58,232 bases of DNA from Sterolibacterium sp964521075 (GCA_964521075.1 CAZFPI010000004.1:1-58232), one strand, 5' to 3'. Positions 1 through 8,334 are shown, numbered from the stretch's first letter. Program-made: numbers and translations. The notes: a model not told the origin generated them from the sequence alone.

Positions 1-831
1 CATGCCGCGTGTGTCGCGGGCAGAGGGGCCGGCTTCCGGACGGAAACAGGGTGTGTGGCAGACGAATTTCAGCGGCAGGGTGTCGGCGGCGAGAATTTCG
101 TCGCGGACGATGTTGGTCACGGGAACCTCGGCGGTCGGAATCAGATAGAGTTTCGTGCCGTCGCTGCGGGGAACCTGAAAGAGGTCTTCTTCAAATTTGG
201 GTAGTTGGCCTGTGCCGAACATGCTGTCGGGGTTAACCAGGTAGGGGGTGTATACCTCGGTGTAGCCGTGTTCGCCGCTGTGGGTGTCCAGCATGAACTG
301 GGCCAGGGCGCGATGCAGGCGGGCAATGCCGCCTTTCATGAGGGAGAAGCGGCTGCCGGAGATTTTCGTGGCGGTTTCAAAATCCAGACCACCTAGCCCT
401 TCGCCGATCTCGACATGATCCTTGGCCGGGAAATCGAAACTTCGGGGCGTGCCCCAGCGCAGGACTTCGACATTGCCGGTTTCGTCTCGCCCTACGGGTA
501 CGCTTTCATGCGGGAGGTTGGGCAGGATGGCAACGAAGTCATTGAAGCGGCTCAGCAGTGTGGCGAGGGCTTCTTCGTCCGCCTTCAGCGCATCGCCCAG
601 ACCAGCGACTTCGGTCATCACCGGAGCGATATCTTCGCCCCGGGATTTGAGTATGCCGATCTGTTTGGAGAGGCTGTTGCGCCTGGCCTGGAGTTCCTGG
701 GTACGGGTTTGCAAGGCTTTGCGTTCGTCTTCGAGAGCCTGGAATGCGGTGCTGTCGAGGGTGGTGCCGCGCGTGGCGAGCCGGGCGGCGACGGCGTCGA
801 GCTGGGTGCGAAGAAGCTGGAGGTCGAGCAT
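1..831 (-). CDS. serS: Seryl-tRNA synthetase, N-terminal 277 residues (3' end outside the window)
   Basis: Class II aminoacyl-tRNA synthetase that charges tRNA-Ser (and tRNA-Sec) with serine in the cytoplasm. The start at 831 gives MLDLQLLRTQLDAVAARL, the typical SerRS opening. The first ~100 residues are the charged helical hairpin that binds the tRNA long arm. The catalytic domain follows, with a TxE-type segment (LIPTAEVPVTN). The visible part ends in motif 2 (FRPEAG..ARDTRGM) exactly at the window edge, so roughly the last third of a ~425-residue protein is missing. It lies 25 bp downstream of the MBL-fold gene on the same strand, so the two may be cotranscribed. Identification is firm. 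Confidence 0.97.
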   Translation of the reverse strand, partial: MLDLQLLRTQLDAVAARLATRGTTLDSTAFQALEDERKALQTRTQELQARRNSLSKQIGILKSRGEDIAPVMTEVAGLGDALKADEEALATLLSRFNDFVAILPNLPHESVPVGRDETGNVEVLRWGTPRSFDFPAKDHVEIGEGLGGLDFETATKISGSRFSLMKGGIARLHRALAQFMLDTHSGEHGYTEVYTPYLVNPDSMFGTGQLPKFEEDLFQVPRSDGTKLYLIPTAEVPVTNIVRDEILAADTLPLKFVCHTPCFRPEAGPSARDTRGM

Positions 832-856
832 GATGCAGTCCTGTATTGAGTATTTT

Positions 857-1807
857 TTAGTGGGGGATTTGTGTGTCCAGCCAGACGGCCAGTCCCTGGG
901 CATTCAGGTCAATATCCATGGCGAGCAGAGTGAGCAGGTCTTCATCTTGTGTGCCCCAGTGTTCGCGCCGGGCTTCGGTCACGAGCATCTGTCCGATGGC
1001 TTTCTTGAGCAGTTCATGGCGTTGCTCACCTGCCCGGGCCAGCGGGCGGGCGAGATCAGTCAGTTGGTCGATCAGCCGGTGCAGGTCGGCAGCAAGGCGT
1101 GGAATGTCCTGGATTTTTCCGTAGTGCGTCAGATACATCGCCCGGGGTTGGTAGGACATCAGGAGGTCGATGGATCGGTGCAAGGCGTCGGGGTCGAAGT
1201 GGACGGGGGTTGAGGTGGGGCAGATGAAGTTGCGACCGTCATGGTCGAGCTCGCGGTAGGAGATGCCGAAGGTGTCGCCGGTAAAAAAGTGGCCGGTCTG
1301 GCCGTCGCGGATGCAGATGTGGTGGCGTGCGTGGCCGGGAGTGTGCAGCATCAGTAATTCGCGGCCACCGAGGCTCAGGGTTTGCCCGTGCTCCACGGCA
1401 ACGATGCGGGCAGACTCAACAGGTAGCAGTGTGCCGTAGAGCGTCCGGGTTTGCTCCTCGCCATAGACGGCGGCTGTGCCAGCCAGCAGCTTTTCCGGGT
1501 TGGCGATGTGTCGCGCGCCGAGGGGGTGTACGTAGAGCCGGGCATTGGGGAATTGCGACATGAGGAGCCCGGCTCCTCCCGCGTGATCGAGGTGGATGTG
1601 CGTGAGGATGATGGCCTCGACCTGTTCGGGGGGGATGCCGTAGTGCTGCAGTGCGGACATGACCCGGGGGGCGGCTGCATTGGTGGCGGTGTCGATCAGG
1701 GCGGCACGGTTTCCGGCGATTACCAGGTGAATGGCGTCGAAATCGGGCCGGTGGTAGCCGGAGTCGATGGCGATGATGCCGTTTCCATAGTCGGTGGTGT
1801 GTGTCAT
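857..1807 (-). CDS. MBL-fold metallohydrolase (316 aa)
   Basis: Metallo-beta-lactamase-fold hydrolase of unknown substrate. The metal-binding motif THIHLDHAGG is at about residues 68-77. A second-half histidine (TPGHARHH) and an FFTGDTFG segment supply the usual further ligands. The C-terminal ~120 residues are mostly helical. The start MTHTTDYGNG at 1807 is chosen because the fold begins right after it; in-frame starts further upstream (to 1861) would add a non-conserved tail. It precedes serS by 25 bp and diverges from ppa across a 112-bp spacer. Related proteins are annotated as glyoxalase-II-like or generic MBL hydrolases, and nothing here identifies the substrate. Confidence 0.85.
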   Translation of the reverse strand: MTHTTDYGNGIIAIDSGYHRPDFDAIHLVIAGNRAALIDTATNAAAPRVMSALQHYGIPPEQVEAIILTHIHLDHAGGAGLLMSQFPNARLYVHPLGARHIANPEKLLAGTAAVYGEEQTRTLYGTLLPVESARIVAVEHGQTLSLGGRELLMLHTPGHARHHICIRDGQTGHFFTGDTFGISYRELDHDGRNFICPTSTPVHFDPDALHRSIDLLMSYQPRAMYLTHYGKIQDIPRLAADLHRLIDQLTDLARPLARAGEQRHELLKKAIGQMLVTEARREHWGTQDEDLLTLLAMDIDLNAQGLAVWLDTQIPH

Positions 1808-1866
1808 GTCGTTCTTTTGGCGTGTTTCCGGCATTTTCGTCGATCTGCCGTGAATTATCACGCCCT

Positions 1867-1886
1867 GATCGTTAGATCGTTATAAT
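1867..1886 (+). promoter_or_regulatory. Putative ppa promoter: consensus -10 box overlapping a tandem 8-mer
   Basis: A perfect TATAAT lies at 1881-1886, 34 bp upstream of the ppa start. It overlaps the second copy of a tandem GATCGTTA repeat (1867-1882). No convincing -35 is seen at 16-18 bp spacing, so the repeat may be an activator site, or the resemblance may be chance. Confidence 0.4.
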
Positions 1887-1919
1887 TGCAGATTAACCAA
1901 TTTCCGGAGCAGAAAAAAC

Positions 1920-2468
1920 ATGGGTCTCGATCGCGTTTCATCAGGCAAGGATTTGCCGAACGATTTCAATGTCGTCATCGAAATTTCGATGCGCTCTGAT
2001 CCGATCAAGTACGAAGTCGATGACGAATCCGGCGCGATTTTCGTCGATCGCTTCATGTCGACCGCCATGCATTATCCCTGTAATTACGGCTACATTCCGC
2101 ATACCATCGCGGGCGATGGCGATCCGGTGGATGTGCTGGTGGTGTCGCAGTTTTCCCTGCCGCCGGGCGTTGTGGTGCGCTGCCGTCCGATCGGCATCCT
2201 GAAGATGACGGATGAAGCCGGTGAAGATGCCAAGCTGCTGGCCGTGCCCGTGACCAAGCTCACGCCGATGTATCAGGACATCAACAGCTATCTCGATCTT
2301 CCCCAGATCATGCGCGACAAGATTTCCCATTTCTTCGAGCATTACAAGGATCTGGAACCAGGCAAGTTCGTCAAAGTGTCGGGCTGGGCCGGTGTCGAAG
2401 ATGCCAAGCAGGAAATCCTCAACGGCATCAAGGCCTACGCAGAAGCCGGCAACAAGCCGGCATTCTGA
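1920..2468 (+). CDS. ppa: Inorganic pyrophosphatase, family I (182 aa)
   Basis: Soluble Mg-dependent enzyme that hydrolyses pyrophosphate to phosphate, pulling biosynthetic reactions forward. The protein has the family I signature DGDPVDVLV (about residues 57-65) with its metal-binding aspartates, the YPCNYGYIP active-site strand, and near the C-terminus HYKDLEPGKFVKV. Length is normal for bacterial PPases (~175-180 aa). The start has a CCGGAG Shine-Dalgarno about 10 bp upstream. It converges with the ftrD-like gene, leaving only 12 bp between the two stop codons, and no terminator hairpin is evident there. Confidence 0.97.
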   Translation: MGLDRVSSGKDLPNDFNVVIEISMRSDPIKYEVDDESGAIFVDRFMSTAMHYPCNYGYIPHTIAGDGDPVDVLVVSQFSLPPGVVVRCRPIGILKMTDEAGEDAKLLAVPVTKLTPMYQDINSYLDLPQIMRDKISHFFEHYKDLEPGKFVKVSGWAGVEDAKQEILNGIKAYAEAGNKPAF

Positions 2469-2480
2469 TTTCGGGGGTTT

Positions 2481-3926
2481 TTACCAGACGAAGAAAACGA
2501 CATACCAGCTTCCGCCGACGATGGCGGGAGCCGTGAGGAAGAGGACGGCAGCAGCCAGGCGACCCAGCCAGCTGCTGCCGTTGTCGTTTTGCTGCATGAC
2601 AAGGCGCACACCCATGCCTGCCGAGGCAAGGATGGCCAGCCCCATCAGGCCAATACGCAGTTGAGCTAGCCAGGGGATCAGCCAGCCTTCGGCCTTGAGA
2701 AGGGTGACGGTCAGCATGGTCAGGCCGATGAAAACGCTCATCCCGGCCAGGGGGACCAGGGCGAGTGTCAGTCGTTGCCAGCTGAGGCTGGGGCTTCGCA
2801 GGCAAAGGGCTGCCAGGCGAAGGCCCAGCCAGACCAGGAAGCCGATGAGGCAACCGATGCCGACGATGTAGCCAATGACCATTAGCCCATCCAGCCAGGT
2901 GAAGACGTCATTGGCGTCGGGGTAATGCGTCAGCAGCCACCAGGGGGCGTCGTCTCCGAGCAGCAGGAAGTGGTCGTGGTCGACGAGATAGTTGGCAATG
3001 GCCATCTTGGTCTGGATGAACCAGGGGCTGACGGTCCATTGGAAGGCGGCGGAGGCGATGCCCAGTACGCCGAAAATCAGCGTCAGGGCTTCGCTGGTCG
3101 ATGCCTTGCTGTCGGGTGCGAGGATTTCCTGCCAGGGCGCGCGGGCCGAGAGGGTGACGGCGTCGCGGTGTCCGGCGCAGCGGCCGCAGGCATGGCAGTC
3201 GGCTGCACTGGTCATCCGGCGAATGTCGACGAGCGGGGCGCAATTGACCGGCGCAATGGTGATGGTCTTGCGTTTCGACGCGCTCCCCGCCTCGTCCCAG
3301 GTGGCGCGGTCAACCTTGAAATGTACGAAAGAAAAGCGGGAAAGCAGGGCAAAGACGCCACCCGCAGGGCACAGATGGCGGCACCAGATGCGTTTGCCGC
3401 GACCGTACATGAGGCCGATGGCGATGGCTGCGACGCTGGAGCCGCCCAGCACGAGCAGGGCGGCCTGGGGGTATTCATACACGCTGACCAGTTGGCCATA
3501 AAGCGTTGTGCAGGCGAAGGCGACGAAGGGCCAGCCGCTCCATTTGAGCCAGCGCGGAACGGGGCGTCCCAGGCCGCGATGGCTGGCCCATTCGGTGAGC
3601 GTGCCTTCCGGACAAAAGACGCCGCACCAGATGCGACCAAAGAGCAGGGTGGTCAGCATCACGCCCGGCCACCAGATGCCCCAGAACAGAAGCTGGGCAA
3701 AGAGGCGCAGGTTGTTCCACAAATGCGCGCCTTCCGGGGGGATGGGCTGGAAGGCGGGCGCGATGACCAGGGCCATGTAGAACACGACAACCGACCACTG
3801 GATGATCTGAATGGTGCGTTTGTGGCGCACCATCGCGAGCCCCAGGCGTTCCAGCCAGGGGCGTGAGGTGGGGATGGCTCCCGGGGCAGGAGCGTTTGGC
3901 GTGGCGAGGGGCGGATTGGCTGGCAT
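2481..3926 (-). CDS. ftrD: Polytopic 4Fe-4S membrane protein, FtrD-like (481 aa)
   Basis: Inner-membrane polyferredoxin with about nine hydrophobic segments. Cysteine motifs are CGVFCPEG (about residues 100-107) and CRHLCPAGG (about 182-190), resembling the NapH/NosR/CcoG-type CxxxCP loops. They are followed by a soluble ferredoxin-like DCHACGRCAGH segment near 245, which has only one CxxCxxC set. In the Bordetella FtrABCD system the equivalent protein is proposed to accept or move electrons during ferrous iron uptake. It is last in the operon, 18 bp after ftrB. The Ftr assignment rests mainly on context; other NapH-like ferredoxins look similar. Confidence 0.8.
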   Translation of the reverse strand: MPANPPLATPNAPAPGAIPTSRPWLERLGLAMVRHKRTIQIIQWSVVVFYMALVIAPAFQPIPPEGAHLWNNLRLFAQLLFWGIWWPGVMLTTLLFGRIWCGVFCPEGTLTEWASHRGLGRPVPRWLKWSGWPFVAFACTTLYGQLVSVYEYPQAALLVLGGSSVAAIAIGLMYGRGKRIWCRHLCPAGGVFALLSRFSFVHFKVDRATWDEAGSASKRKTITIAPVNCAPLVDIRRMTSAADCHACGRCAGHRDAVTLSARAPWQEILAPDSKASTSEALTLIFGVLGIASAAFQWTVSPWFIQTKMAIANYLVDHDHFLLLGDDAPWWLLTHYPDANDVFTWLDGLMVIGYIVGIGCLIGFLVWLGLRLAALCLRSPSLSWQRLTLALVPLAGMSVFIGLTMLTVTLLKAEGWLIPWLAQLRIGLMGLAILASAGMGVRLVMQQNDNGSSWLGRLAAAVLFLTAPAIVGGSWYVVFFVW

Positions 3927-3944
3927 GAGGCTGGCTACCGGAGG

Positions 3945-4295
3945 TTACTTGGCGACGATGCGACCTTTCGCGGTTTCGGGATGGAATTCTCCGAAGAAGT
4001 CATAGCTGCCTGGCTTGAGGGGCTGGAAAATGATGAAGCTCGATGCTCCGGCAGCCAGGACTTTTTCTTTCCTCAATTCCACGCTTTCAAATTCTTCGGC
4101 TCCCGGCCCTTCATTCTTGATGAGCAGGCGAAACTTGGTGTTGGCCGCGACTTCGACCGTGTCGGGGATGAATCGTCCCGCGCGGATGGTCAGGTTATAC
4201 GTCGGCATGTCAGCCGCCATTGCGGGCGTGGTGGAAGCGGTCAACAGCATTCCGAGAACAAGGAAAAATGAGCGGGTCAGTTGAGTCGTTTTCAT
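3945..4295 (-). CDS. ftrB: Periplasmic cupredoxin-like protein, FtrB-like (116 aa)
   Basis: Small exported protein with a signal peptide (MKTTQLTRSFFLVLGMLLT, cleavage likely after AMAAD or AMA) and a single cupredoxin beta-sandwich of the EfeO/FtrB kind. A GEFHPETAKG loop holds the only obvious histidine ligand near the C-terminus. There is no cysteine in the usual type 1 copper loop, so it is not a classical blue copper protein. In FtrABCD/EfeO systems such domains are thought to oxidise or hand over ferrous iron. The start at 4295 is chosen because it begins the signal peptide; upstream in-frame codons add an arginine/proline-rich tail. It lies 34 bp after the porin gene. Confidence 0.82.
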   Translation of the reverse strand: MKTTQLTRSFFLVLGMLLTASTTPAMAADMPTYNLTIRAGRFIPDTVEVAANTKFRLLIKNEGPGAEEFESVELRKEKVLAAGASSFIIFQPLKPGSYDFFGEFHPETAKGRIVAK

Positions 4296-4329
4296 GAGGG
4301 TGAGCTCGCGGAAGGGGTGGGGTGGCGCA

Positions 4330-5826
4330 TCAATAGGCAATGTTGGCGCGCAGGGAGAGAACCTTGGCAACACGCGCGTCGGGATTGCCGCCTCCACGGG
4401 TGATGACCTGGAAGTCCGGGGACAGGTCGAACTGGGGCGAGATTCGGTAGCGGTAATAAACCTCGGTCACATGCTCATTGCCTTTGGGTGTGAAAGTGGT
4501 CAGCAGGCTGTTGCACAGGCCCATCGCATCGTAACCACCAGGGCAGCTGCTGCCATTGGGGCCGCTGCGATAGGCGGTGCCGCTGTGCAGCCAGCCCGTC
4601 GAAACACCAACCGTATCCGCGCCACGCCCCCAGTAGCTGCCGTCAAATTCTGCACCCAGTGTGAGGGCCTGGTTGAATGGCAGCTCACCCTTGAATAGCT
4701 TGCCGTAACGCCCGAAGAGGGTGATGCCATCGTCGACGCGCTGATCAACCGAGACGCCCACTCCCCGGTGTCGTGCCGTCGCGCCGTCGAAATTATTGCC
4801 CTGGCTGTGATTCCAGGCATAAAGCCGATAATTGCCTGGCAGCCCGTCAAATAGGCGAAGTTGTTTTTCTGCCTGCGCCATGAGTAGCGGAGAAGTCAGG
4901 CTGCGTTGGTAATTCGCTCCGCGTTTGCCCGAGCCAAAAATGCCCAGGGAGAGTTTCCATGGCTCGGATTTGTTGGTGACATTACGGTAGGCCGCGATGA
5001 ATCCTGGCTGGAATCCATTGGCATCCACACCGGTTTCACCTCCGGCATCGAGCAGGGGGTTGTGCACGAAAGCGGAGTTCAGGAATTGTTTTGATTCATC
5101 GCCGCTACCGGCGTTCTGGTCAAAAAAACCGAAGATGTCCATCTTGCCGAAGGTCAGCTCCAGCGTTTCGCGGGAATGTGGTTTGAATCCCATGAAAGGC
5201 AGGGGAATGGCGGCCTGATACCAGGCCTGGCCGAGGATGGCGACGGAGTCATCCGGGTTGGAGCCTGAAGCCCGGAAAGCCAGGGCATTGGGGGCACTGG
5301 AAAAATAGCCCAGGTCGCTGAAGGCGGCATTCATGCCCAGCCCTTGCCCGAAGCGGACATGCGCGAACAATTTGTGTTCGATATCCCCGACAGGAGACAA
5401 GGGCAGTTCCACCGACACATCGCCCCGATAGTTGAGCTGGGATGGGCCGTTTTCCAGCCCTTCCGGCAGGCCCCAGGCTTTTTGGGCGACGGTGGCCAAT
5501 GCTGCGCTAACCTTTACGCCTTCGAGATGGTCGGCCAGCTTCGCCGATTTTTTCATGTCTAACGTGTCTTTTTCGACGGCCTTGAGACGTGTCGTCAGCT
5601 CCGGCTCGTTTTCGGAAAGTCGGGGGCTATCCAGGCTTTCGGCTACTTTCTGGTTTTCCTGCTTGAGTGCCTTGATTTCCCCTTCCAGTTCGAGATTACG
5701 GGCCTCCAGCTTTTCCAGACGGTTGAGCAGTTTTTGCAGGGTGATTTCATCCGCTGCGGCCAACCCCGCCTGACTCAGGCCCGCGAGCAACAAGGCGGCA
5801 GACCAGTGTTTGATCTTGCTGCTCAT
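4330..5826 (-). CDS. OprB-like outer-membrane porin with N-terminal coiled coil (498 aa)
   Basis: Predicted outer-membrane beta-barrel of the carbohydrate-selective/OprB-like group. It has a signal peptide ending near GLAAADE. A coiled-coil stretch follows at about residues 28-75 (LLNRLEKLEARNLELEGEIK), which may contact the periplasm or peptidoglycan. The long barrel region has alternating strands, and the last residues are an aromatic-ended strand (LSLRANIAY) typical of BAM substrates. The ATG at 5826 overlaps the ftrA stop region; a TTG two codons earlier is an alternative start. Its place between ftrA and ftrB is unusual and suggests passage of the iron ligand or a metal complex, but substrate cannot be read from sequence. 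Confidence 0.8.
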   Translation of the reverse strand: MSSKIKHWSAALLLAGLSQAGLAAADEITLQKLLNRLEKLEARNLELEGEIKALKQENQKVAESLDSPRLSENEPELTTRLKAVEKDTLDMKKSAKLADHLEGVKVSAALATVAQKAWGLPEGLENGPSQLNYRGDVSVELPLSPVGDIEHKLFAHVRFGQGLGMNAAFSDLGYFSSAPNALAFRASGSNPDDSVAILGQAWYQAAIPLPFMGFKPHSRETLELTFGKMDIFGFFDQNAGSGDESKQFLNSAFVHNPLLDAGGETGVDANGFQPGFIAAYRNVTNKSEPWKLSLGIFGSGKRGANYQRSLTSPLLMAQAEKQLRLFDGLPGNYRLYAWNHSQGNNFDGATARHRGVGVSVDQRVDDGITLFGRYGKLFKGELPFNQALTLGAEFDGSYWGRGADTVGVSTGWLHSGTAYRSGPNGSSCPGGYDAMGLCNSLLTTFTPKGNEHVTEVYYRYRISPQFDLSPDFQVITRGGGNPDARVAKVLSLRANIAY

Positions 5827-5828
5827 GC

Positions 5829-6380
5829 TCAATACCCACCCTTCTTGCCGATGCCGACGTAGGTGAATTCATATTCGACATCGAAAGGCTTGAACCAGGG
5901 GCGAACGCCCGTCTGGCGGTCGGTGTGGCGGCCAAAGTGGGCGTGTTTGTTCTCCGAGGGCGGCAGGATGGTGTATTTGACACGGTACTTGCCCGGGCCA
6001 AAGAGCTTGATGTTTTCGCCGTAGTGCGGGCCATCATTGGCGACCATGGGCATGAAATCACCGCTGGTTTTCTGGCTGCCGCCAATTTTGCTGACTTCGT
6101 ACTTGATCATCAGGTAGGGAATCCAGGCTCCTTCCTCGAAACCGTTGGGGTTATTGGCCAGGGCGCGGACGTCTGCCTCGATGTGAATATCTGACTCCTC
6201 GGCTTTTTTCATCATGCCTTCCGGCTCCATGGTGATGGGCTGGAGATAGACCGCGCTGATTTCCATGCCGAAACGCTGTTGCGGCGTTCCGATCGGGTAT
6301 TCGGCCGCCAGGGCGGAAGTCGCCAGCAGGCCGGAAAGGCAAAACAGTGCGGCAATCGTGAGTTTGCGGGCGGTCTTCAT
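5829..6380 (-). CDS. ftrA: Periplasmic iron/copper-binding P19 family protein, FtrA-like (183 aa)
   Basis: Exported protein of the P19/Tp34/FetP family, which dimerises in the periplasm and binds copper and iron to support high-affinity ferrous iron import. The signal peptide MKTARKLTIAALFCLSGLLA ends near ALAAEYP. Family residues visible are FGMEISAVYLQP, the Met-rich MEPEGMM, HIEADVRA, and HAHFGRH with clustered histidines near residue 147. The start at 6380 has an AGGA Shine-Dalgarno and begins the signal peptide; the 22 codons upstream are not signal-like. It is first in the operon and sits directly behind a Fur-box-like site, so iron repression is likely. Confidence 0.93.
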   Translation of the reverse strand: MKTARKLTIAALFCLSGLLATSALAAEYPIGTPQQRFGMEISAVYLQPITMEPEGMMKKAEESDIHIEADVRALANNPNGFEEGAWIPYLMIKYEVSKIGGSQKTSGDFMPMVANDGPHYGENIKLFGPGKYRVKYTILPPSENKHAHFGRHTDRQTGVRPWFKPFDVEYEFTYVGIGKKGGY

Positions 6381-6403
6381 CGTTATCCTGTCTTTGTATA
6401 AAT

Positions 6404-6422
6404 GAGAACAGTTATCATTATG
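6404..6422 (-). promoter_or_regulatory. Putative Fur box upstream of ftrA
   Basis: On the minus strand this 19-bp site reads CATAATGATAACTGTTCTC. By hand comparison it matches the classical Fur consensus GATAATGATWATCATTATC at 14 of 19 positions, with an intact left half. It lies 24 bp upstream of the ftrA start, where repressor binding would cover the promoter. Iron-responsive control fits the operon content. Confidence 0.65.
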
Positions 6423-6476
6423 ATGGAATGAGCGGGGGGCTGTCAATGCCGATTTTTATCGGGCATCGGGTGTGTT

Positions 6477-7994
6477 TCAGTGTCCTTTGCCTGCCCAGCG
6501 GTTCCACCATCGCAGGGAGATCAGGGCGGGGGAAATGGCCAGCGTCAGCAGGTCGAGATTGGAGACGTGCGTGGAAAAATCAGCGGAATCCGGGGCAGCC
6601 ATCGTGCGATCGGGAAGTTCGGCCAGGAAGCTTTGCAGGGCAAGCCGGGTGAGTTGCGGATCGGGTGAGGTATTTTTTCCTGCCAGGTCATGAATGACGC
6701 CGGATAGCGATTGCCAGGATTTCCTCAAGAGGACGAAGTCGTCCCAGAAGCTGGCCGAGGCATGCAGGGCGAGGTCGTCGAAGAGCTTGAGCAGCCAGTC
6801 AAACCCGGGCGTTTGGCCTTGCAGGACAATACGGTCGAGTGCGGCCTCGACGTGGTGGCCCAGGCGAGTGTCGTCAGCTTCGAGCGAGCTGAGTTCGGCT
6901 ACGGCCTGGCGGATTCTGGCCGCATCCAGGAGGATGCCGCCGAGAACGATGCTGACCAGGGCTTGCCGATGGGCGCGGGTCAGGGTGGCCGTGAGGCTCC
7001 AGTCGAGTACGGCGAGCTGGCCGTCGTCGGTGACGAAGAGATTGCCTGCATGTAGATCGGCATGCACCATGGCGTATTCGTCCCGGTTCCAGAAGACGTG
7101 TCCGAGCAGGGCGGAAATCAGGGTGTTGGCCAGATGCTGACGCTGCCCGGGCGAGAGTATTGCGTCGGTGATTTTTTGGCCATGGATGCGCGTCATGGCC
7201 GTCATGTTCGGGGTGCACCAGGGCAGCAGGCGGGGGATAGTTACCTGCTGCAGCCGTTCATGCTGCCGGGCGGCGAGGCTCAGGTGATGCTGTTCGAGGT
7301 CGAGGCGGACTTCGCTCATCATCAGCCGGTGTACGGTCTGGAGCAGGTCGACATAGTCGACGGGAGGCAGGCCCAGTTCAAGGCTGCGGGTTTCAAGCCA
7401 GGGGGCGAGAGTGACGAGAATGCCCAGCTCGGTATCGAGTTGTTCCCGGATGCCGGGCTTGAGCAGCTTGAATACGCCTTCCTGGCGTTTGCCTTGCCGG
7501 GTGAATTGAAAGGGGGTGACAACGGCGACACTACCTTCCGCCAGTGGGGTTTGCCCGATCTCAATTTCGTTGAGGCTGCCGGGGCCGTGGTATCGCAACA
7601 GTTCCTCGGCGATGCGCGTGGCGAGCCGCGTCGGGTCGGTGGTGGATGGCAGGGATTCGAGTTGTTGCAGTTGCCGCCGCAAATCCGGGTCGAGCCGGGG
7701 GTGGCGGGCGATGACTTGTCCGAGTTTGTGCAGGGTCGGGCATTGCGTCAGCAGGGCGACGAGACGCCGGGCGGTATCTCCGTTTGCGCTGCTTGCCAGA
7801 GCCAGTTGCTCATTGACGAGCTCAATCTGCCGATTCGGAGGTAGTTGAGCCAGGAAAAAAGCCAACCCTTCGGTCAGCAGAGGACGCCAGTGGGCGAGTG
7901 ATGGTGGGATCAGGCGATCCAGGCCTGGCAAGTCAAAAAGGGGCGGAGTGGAAGGCTGGCGGGTGGGGCGGGCAGGAGGCTTTCGTTTGCTCAC
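6477..7994 (-). CDS. AarF/UbiB (ABC1) family kinase-like protein (505 aa)
   Basis: Atypical protein-kinase-like ATPase of the UbiB/ADCK/ABC1 family, members of which support ubiquinone biosynthesis or lipid homeostasis. Visible motifs: the family KxGQ (HKLGQVIARHP, about residue 90), a VFKLLKPG strand with the ATP-binding lysine (about 175), the catalytic loop HADLHAGNLFV (about 316-326, HxDxHxGN type) and the metal-binding LDWS (about 334). A C-terminal hydrophobic segment (LLTLAISPALISLRWW) could anchor it in the membrane. The start is GTG at 7994, overlapping the upstream stop by 4 bp. It does not look like housekeeping ubiB, which is usually near ubiE/ubiJ, so the substrate is unknown. 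Confidence 0.85.
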   Translation of the reverse strand: MSKRKPPARPTRQPSTPPLFDLPGLDRLIPPSLAHWRPLLTEGLAFFLAQLPPNRQIELVNEQLALASSANGDTARRLVALLTQCPTLHKLGQVIARHPRLDPDLRRQLQQLESLPSTTDPTRLATRIAEELLRYHGPGSLNEIEIGQTPLAEGSVAVVTPFQFTRQGKRQEGVFKLLKPGIREQLDTELGILVTLAPWLETRSLELGLPPVDYVDLLQTVHRLMMSEVRLDLEQHHLSLAARQHERLQQVTIPRLLPWCTPNMTAMTRIHGQKITDAILSPGQRQHLANTLISALLGHVFWNRDEYAMVHADLHAGNLFVTDDGQLAVLDWSLTATLTRAHRQALVSIVLGGILLDAARIRQAVAELSSLEADDTRLGHHVEAALDRIVLQGQTPGFDWLLKLFDDLALHASASFWDDFVLLRKSWQSLSGVIHDLAGKNTSPDPQLTRLALQSFLAELPDRTMAAPDSADFSTHVSNLDLLTLAISPALISLRWWNRWAGKGH

Positions 7995-8263
7995 TTTGAA
8001 CCTGGGTTGAAAAGGTTCAGCATGTCATTGAAGGCGGTTGAGCTGCGGTTGGGGTCGTAGCGTTCGAGCAGCTTGATTTGTCGCTCCCGTCTTTCTGTTG
8101 CCGTGATTTCCAGTATTTTCTGGCGTTCGGCGGAGATTTCCTGGTGCATCCGGTCGGTTACGAACAGAAAGGGGATGGGGCGAAACAGTCCGTCGTTTCC
8201 CTGCAGGTGATAGCGGAATGCGGGGAGTGCGGGCGGGGGAGAGGCCGTGGTTCGGTTTTTCAT
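7991..8263 (-). CDS. Small hypothetical protein translationally coupled to the ABC1 kinase (90 aa)
   Basis: Short basic protein with no family I recognise. From the ATG at 8263 it reads MKNRTTASPPPALPAFRY. A central hydrophobic patch (LFRPIPFLFVTD) and a charged, probably helical, C-terminal half (about residues 40-75) are visible; there is no signal peptide. Its stop overlaps the kinase-like gene's GTG start by 4 bp, implying coupled translation. Upstream in-frame starts reach into the csp terminator (8359) and are rejected. No clear Shine-Dalgarno precedes 8263, so the exact start is uncertain. Confidence 0.55.
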   Translation of the reverse strand: MKNRTTASPPPALPAFRYHLQGNDGLFRPIPFLFVTDRMHQEISAERQKILEITATERRERQIKLLERYDPNRSSTAFNDMLNLFNPGSK

Positions 8264-8334
8264 GACGTCTGAAATCCGGGATGCCGGAGTGAGTTTCGGA
8301 CAACCGATGATTTTACTGCGTATTGCTGTCAGGG

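Noticed and set aside
2925..3866. 313-codon plus-strand open frame
   Set aside because: Antisense to the ftrD-like gene, which has clear membrane and iron-sulfur motifs.
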